DNA of 64,000 nucleotides from contig OZ038527.1 of assembly GCA_964036665.1 (NCBI GenBank), positions 12,555,835-12,619,834 on the forward strand. Direction: 5' to 3'. The DNA comes from Gordius sp. MW1 (taxonomy: Eukaryota; Nematomorpha; Gordioida; Gordea; Gordiidae). This document shows, one piece after another, positions 63,361 to 64,000 of this stretch. Positions within the stretch are counted from its first letter, which is position 1; every line of letters begins with the position of its first letter. The position numbers and the translations under genes were made by a program. Below the pieces are notes generated by a model. That model saw only the letters and a list, made by a program, of their open reading frames with translations, did not search any database and was not told the DNA's origin.

Positions 63361-64000
63361 TCTCAAATCGGCTTATTTTTATATATTTTTTCAAGCTCTT
63401 TCACATAGAATCGAAAAAAATGAATATTTTTACCTCAAAATTTTTCACATTTTTTTCTTTCAACCGTATTCATCCGATGAAAGTTGTCGTTTTCAGACGT
63501 TGTTTCCATGATAAAAAGTAAAAATTTATCAGAATCAGAAAACTATTACTTTGAAATCATGATCGCATAGAGCAATTTTCAAATATTAAGCACTCACGTT
63601 ACGATACAACAAACTAATCGCAACAATAAAACTTTGTCTTTTGTCAAAATGATAGTTCTCGCAGCTTAAAACCTGTTTTCGGAAGTCAATCGAGGATAAT
63701 AGGATTCTCAAATCGGCTTACTTTTATATATTTTTTCAAGCTCTTTCACATAGAATCGAAAAAAATGAATATTTTTACCTCAAAATTTTTCACATTTTTT
63801 TCTTTCAACCGTATTCATCCGATGAAAGTTGTCGTTTTCAGACGTTGTTTCCATGATTAAAAGTAAAAACTTATCAGAATCAGAAAACTATTACTTTGAA
63901 TCATGATTGCATAGAGCAGTTTTAAAAATTAAGCACTCACGTTTGATACAACAAACTAATCGCAACAATAAAACGTTGTCTTTTGTCAAAATGATAGTTC

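Larger units (their letters stand above)
1..64000. repeat. Satellite array, 344-bp monomer, 186 head-to-tail units
   Basis: The entire window is one tandem array. I set the monomer start at the first T of TCTC(A/C)AAT and found 186 starts, from base 1 to base 63706, giving a mean spacing of about 344.35 bp. Individual spacings run from 337 to 352 bp, most being 344 to 346. All units lie in the same direction, and no unique spacer, inversion or inserted element interrupts them. Monomers differ mainly at a limited set of diagnostic positions and by small indels. These diagnostic differences recur in order, so the array has higher-order structure. No open reading frame longer than about 66 codons exists. 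This architecture is typical of eukaryotic centromeric or heterochromatic satellite DNA; the location on a chromosome is inference. I do not recognise the family. Confidence 0.98.
60946..64000. repeat. Late 7-monomer HOR, copy 2, with extra single-unit duplications
   Basis: Monomers start at 60946, 61292, 61638, 61982, 62326, 62671, 63016, 63361 and 63706 (the last is cut by the window end at 295 bp). The copy shares sequence with 58427 onward at an offset of 2417 bp, which becomes 2761 bp after 62326 because one monomer was added. A second added monomer lies at 63016. The final unit has CATGATTAAAAG, AAAAACTTATC, TTTGAATCATG and GTTTGATAC, matching the units at 47872 and 51307 rather than Q. 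The array evidently continues beyond the window. Confidence 0.9.

Noticed and set aside
1-64000. CRISPR array
   Set aside because: The repeat unit is 344 bp and directly abutting, with no unique spacers and no cas genes.
1-64000. Transposon or retroelement origin
   Set aside because: I see no terminal inverted repeats, long terminal repeats, target-site duplications or coding remnants in the monomer or between units.
1-64000. Tandem gene arrays such as rRNA, 5S, tRNA, histone or spliced-leader genes
   Set aside because: The monomer is 30% G+C, lacks any recognisable RNA gene boxes or stems, and has no coding segment of useful length.
1-64000. Telomeric or simple microsatellite repeat
   Set aside because: No short motif is repeated in tandem beyond A or T runs; the only regular period is the 344-bp monomer and its multiples.

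Overview
The whole window is one uninterrupted tandem satellite DNA array. I see no protein-coding gene, RNA gene, mobile element or unique sequence in it. A monomer of about 344 bp (range 337 to 352) repeats head to tail in one orientation from base 1 to base 64000: 185 complete monomers and a final partial one of 295 bp. By count of one monomer (345-689) the repeat is about 30% G+C, and it is not depleted in CpG. A gene-free 64 kb array with multi-monomer organisation points to a eukaryotic chromosome (centromeric, pericentromeric or other heterochromatic satellite). CpG retention fits a genome with little CpG methylation, such as many invertebrates, but I cannot name the species or a known satellite family.

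Monomers are not interchangeable. By diagnostic positions I sort most of them into types A to I, which recur in the same cyclic order A-B-C-D-E-F-G-H-I, a 9-monomer higher-order repeat (HOR) of about 3.1 kb. The clearest full turn is 35116-38216 (order G H I A B C D E F). Extra types (P, Q, J, X) form other blocks. Types: A has GTTGTACTTTT and is usually preceded by TAGTATTCTCC; B has AAATCAATATTTTTACTTC, usually with CATGATTAAAAG and GTTGCCATAC; C ends GATTG/CAGTTTT/GTTACG; D has GTTTTAAGACG and TTAGAAATCATG; E has CTCAAAGTTTTT with GTTTGATACAACATAC; F has CTCTTTTACAT; G has CTCAAAGTTTTT with GAAATAATGATC; H has TTTTTTACTCAACC, CTCTTTCACATAG and AATATTAAGAACTC; I is like H but with CTCATTCACAT and a GCAGCCCAAAA tail; P is AAATCGG/CAAGCTC/TGAAT; Q has CTCTGTCACAT; J has CTATTTCAGAT; X has GTGGTTTATATG plus an extra AAAAGTA.

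Region by region: 1-4804 is a heterogeneous stretch; 4805-12381 is an 11-monomer HOR (P Q Q F G H I A B' E F) present twice, followed by a partial third copy with a nested 3-monomer duplication (to 16174); 16175-24960 is a 14-monomer unit (4814 bp) twice, the second copy cut short; 24669-29109 holds a 7-monomer repeat (2415 bp); 29258-38216 follows the canonical order; 38217-40634 is rich in chimeric monomers; 40635-44426 is a 6-monomer repeat (2068 bp); 44083-46838 carries a J-P-Q block also found about 15.1 kb downstream; 46608-53566 is a virtually perfect 10-monomer tandem duplication (3435 bp); 53708-55085 is a dimer repeat (689 bp); 55086-58528 is mixed; 58427-64000 is a 7-monomer repeat (2417 bp) with two additional single-monomer duplications.

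There are no genes to work together. The mosaic of nested repeat periods, chimeric monomers at several block edges and near-identical recent copies is what repeated unequal exchange or gene conversion would produce. All identities and counts were read by eye, not computed by alignment.
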